Assembly (NCBI RefSeq): GCF_900456775.1 | Contig: NZ_UAUL01000008.1 | Coordinates: 62,001 to 126,000 of the forward strand | DNA: 64,000 bases | Reading direction: 5' to 3' | Origin: Sarcina ventriculi | GTDB taxonomy: Bacteria; Bacillota; Clostridia; Clostridiales; Clostridiaceae | Part shown: positions 62,610-64,000 of the stretch, one piece after another | How positions within the stretch are numbered: the stretch's first letter is position 1 | Layout of the letters: the number at the start of each line of letters is the position of its first letter | Notes under the pieces: model-generated | Database searches by the model: none | What the model saw: the letters and a program-made list of their open reading frames with translations, nothing else | Told to the model about the DNA's origin: nothing | Program-made: the position numbers and the translations under genes

Positions 62610-63827
62610 ATGAAACTAAAAACACTTACTGTTACAGAGGTTAATGAATATTTAAAAAAAACTATAGATAATAATTTTATTTTAAACAATATACTTTTAA
62701 AGGGAGAAATTTCTAACTTTAAGCTTCATTCAAAAGGACATATATACTTTTCTTTAAAGGATAAGGAGAGCAAAATTAACTGCATCATGTTTAAAAGTGA
62801 TGCAGTTAATTTAAATTTTATTCCTAAAGATGGTATGGATGTAGAGGTAAAGGGAAGAATTTCTATATATATTCAAGATGGAAGTCTAAAGTTATATTGC
62901 TCTTCTATGAGGGAGATTGGGTTAGGTGAACTTTTTGAAGAATTTAATGCTCTTAAGAAGGAATTAGAAAGGGAAGGAGTTTTTGATACTTTCTTTAAGA
63001 GAAAGATTCCTAAGCATCCTAAAAGAGTTGGAGTTGTAACATCACCTACAGGGGCTGCAATACGTGATATAATAACAATAATTAAAAGAAGAAGTAAAGG
63101 TATTGATATAGTTCTTTATCCATCATTAGTTCAAGGTGTTGATGCTCCTAAAACAATAATAGAGGGAATAAATTATTTTAATAAAAGAAATTCGGTAGAC
63201 GTAATAATAATAGGAAGAGGTGGAGGCTCGATAGAGGAATTATGGGCTTTTAATGATAGAGACCTTGCCTATGAAATTTTCAATAGTAAAATTCCTATAA
63301 TATCAGCTGTCGGTCATGAAACGGATTTTAGCATATCAGATTATGCAAGTGATTTAAGAGCAGCAACTCCAAGTGCAGCGGCAGAAATAGTTTCAGCAGG
63401 CATTGAGGAACTCAATATAAAATTAGATCATTATAGAAAAATTTTATACAAAAATATTACAGATGATATAAAATATAAAAAAGAGGCTTTAGATAGTTTA
63501 AATAAAATTTTAAAAAGTAATAATCCAGAAAAGTTTTTAAGCAATGAAAAAAGTATATTAGAACAATTAAATCATAGAATTAATACAAAAATTTATTCTT
63601 TGGTTGAAGAAAACAAAGAAAAAGTTAGCAAATTAAATCATATCCTTATGACGTTAAATCCATTAAACGTATTAAGTCGTGGGTATTCAATAATCTTAGA
63701 TGAAGGTAATGATATATTAAATTCAGTCGAAGAGTTAGAGAAAAAAGATAATATAACTATATTTATGAAAGATGGAAACATTAACATGGATATAAAAATA
63801 AAAGATAAGGAGAAGAGAAATGGCTAA
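62610..63827 (+). CDS. xseA: Exodeoxyribonuclease VII large subunit
   Basis: XseA cuts single-stranded DNA to acid-insoluble oligonucleotides together with XseB. The 405-residue protein has an N-terminal OB domain (about 5-100, [23 protein letters not shown]), the nuclease domain with [37 protein letters not shown] and [32 protein letters not shown], and a C-terminal coiled coil (about 275-385). It starts two bases after folD and overlaps xseB by eight. Confidence 0.97.
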   Translation: MKLKTLTVTEVNEYLKKTIDNNFILNNILLKGEISNFKLHSKGHIYFSLKDKESKINCIMFKSDAVNLNFIPKDGMDVEVKGRISIYIQDGSLKLYCSSMREIGLGELFEEFNALKKELEREGVFDTFFKRKIPKHPKRVGVVTSPTGAAIRDIITIIKRRSKGIDIVLYPSLVQGVDAPKTIIEGINYFNKRNSVDVIIIGRGGGSIEELWAFNDRDLAYEIFNSKIPIISAVGHETDFSISDYASDLRAATPSAAAEIVSAGIEELNIKLDHYRKILYKNITDDIKYKKEALDSLNKILKSNNPEKFLSNEKSILEQLNHRINTKIYSLVEENKEKVSKLNHILMTLNPLNVLSRGYSIILDEGNDILNSVEELEKKDNITIFMKDGNINMDIKIKDKEKRNG

Positions 63828-64000
63828 GATAGAAAATAGTTATGAGTTTATGCTTAATAATTTAAATACTATAGTTGACGATTTAGAAAATGGTAATTTA
63901 ACACTAGAGGAGGCTATAAATAAGTATGAAGAAGGAGTTAAACTTATAAATAAGTTATATAAAAAGTTGAATACTCTTGAAGGAAAGATTAAAATAGTTA
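63820..64000 (+). CDS. xseB: Exodeoxyribonuclease VII small subunit (5' part only)
   Basis: The first 60 residues of XseB are visible before the window ends: [25 protein letters not shown], then [25 protein letters not shown], the two-helix family pattern. The full protein is usually 70-80 residues. The start lies inside the xseA end (eight-base overlap), with AAGGAGAAG upstream, so the two subunits are translationally coupled. Confidence 0.93.
   Translation, partial: MAKIENSYEFMLNNLNTIVDDLENGNLTLEEAINKYEEGVKLINKLYKKLNTLEGKIKIV

Overview
The window is chromosomal core sequence from a low-G+C, endospore-forming Firmicute, most likely Clostridium sensu stricto. The evidence is very AT-rich third codon positions, G-rich Shine-Dalgarno sites, many TTG/GTG starts, a T-box leader, a full spoIIIA operon, SpoVD/SpoVE-type cell-wall proteins, a PdaA-type deacetylase and a MurE carrying the meso-DAP-type DNPR motif. 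No transposon, prophage, CRISPR array, rRNA or tRNA gene was seen. The species cannot be fixed from the sequence alone.

Layout. 1-9.4 kb is accessory metabolism and envelope: a thiamine-diphosphate 2-oxo-acid decarboxylase with a palindrome over its promoter, a small conserved protein, a truncated ferredoxin-family protein, asnA behind an asparagine T-box, a YfhO-type membrane protein and two tandem glycerophosphodiesterases. 9.5-19 kb holds a DUF523/TudS-like protein, an FMN-dependent alpha-hydroxy-acid oxidase relative, a secreted cysteine-phytase-like phosphatase, flotillin, a two-component system, NudC, a 50-residue zinc-ribbon protein with a hairpin over its ribosome-binding site, and a third glycerophosphodiesterase. 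19.2-25.8 kb holds phosphoglucomutase/phosphomannomutase, a TPR protein, two glycosyltransferases, a cyclodeaminase-family protein and PdaA. 26-45 kb is ychF followed by the division and wall cluster (rsmH, ftsL-like, two tandem transpeptidases, murE, murF, mraY, spoVE/ftsW, ftsQ/divIB) and then yggS, sepF, ylmH, divIVA, rluD, pyrR and a THUMP methyltransferase. murD, murG, ftsA and ftsZ are not in the cluster. 45-48.7 kb holds small membrane proteins, rqcH and dapF. 48.9-54.5 kb is a tightly overlapping type IV pilus/pseudopilus operon (PilB, PilC, four pilin-like proteins, then PilM-, PilN- and PilO-like proteins). 54.6-64 kb is efp, a CD1247-like protein, spoIIIAA-AH, asp23, nusB, folD, xseA and the start of xseB.

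How the genes fit together. MurE, MurF, MraY, SpoVE and the two transpeptidases make and cross-link meso-DAP peptidoglycan; DapF supplies the amino acid. FtsL-like protein, DivIB, SepF and DivIVA place and run the septum. SpoIIIAA-AH and PdaA serve sporulation. YfhO, the glycerophosphodiesterases and the TagA-type enzyme point to glycolipid or teichoic-acid-like surface polymers.

The observations most worth following are two genes of the pilus operon whose best ribosome-binding sites point to ATA start codons, the ribosome-binding-site-sequestering leader of the zinc-ribbon gene, and the palindrome overlapping the -35 box of the decarboxylase promoter. I did not find a clearly undescribed multi-gene system; most of the window is conserved clostridial backbone.
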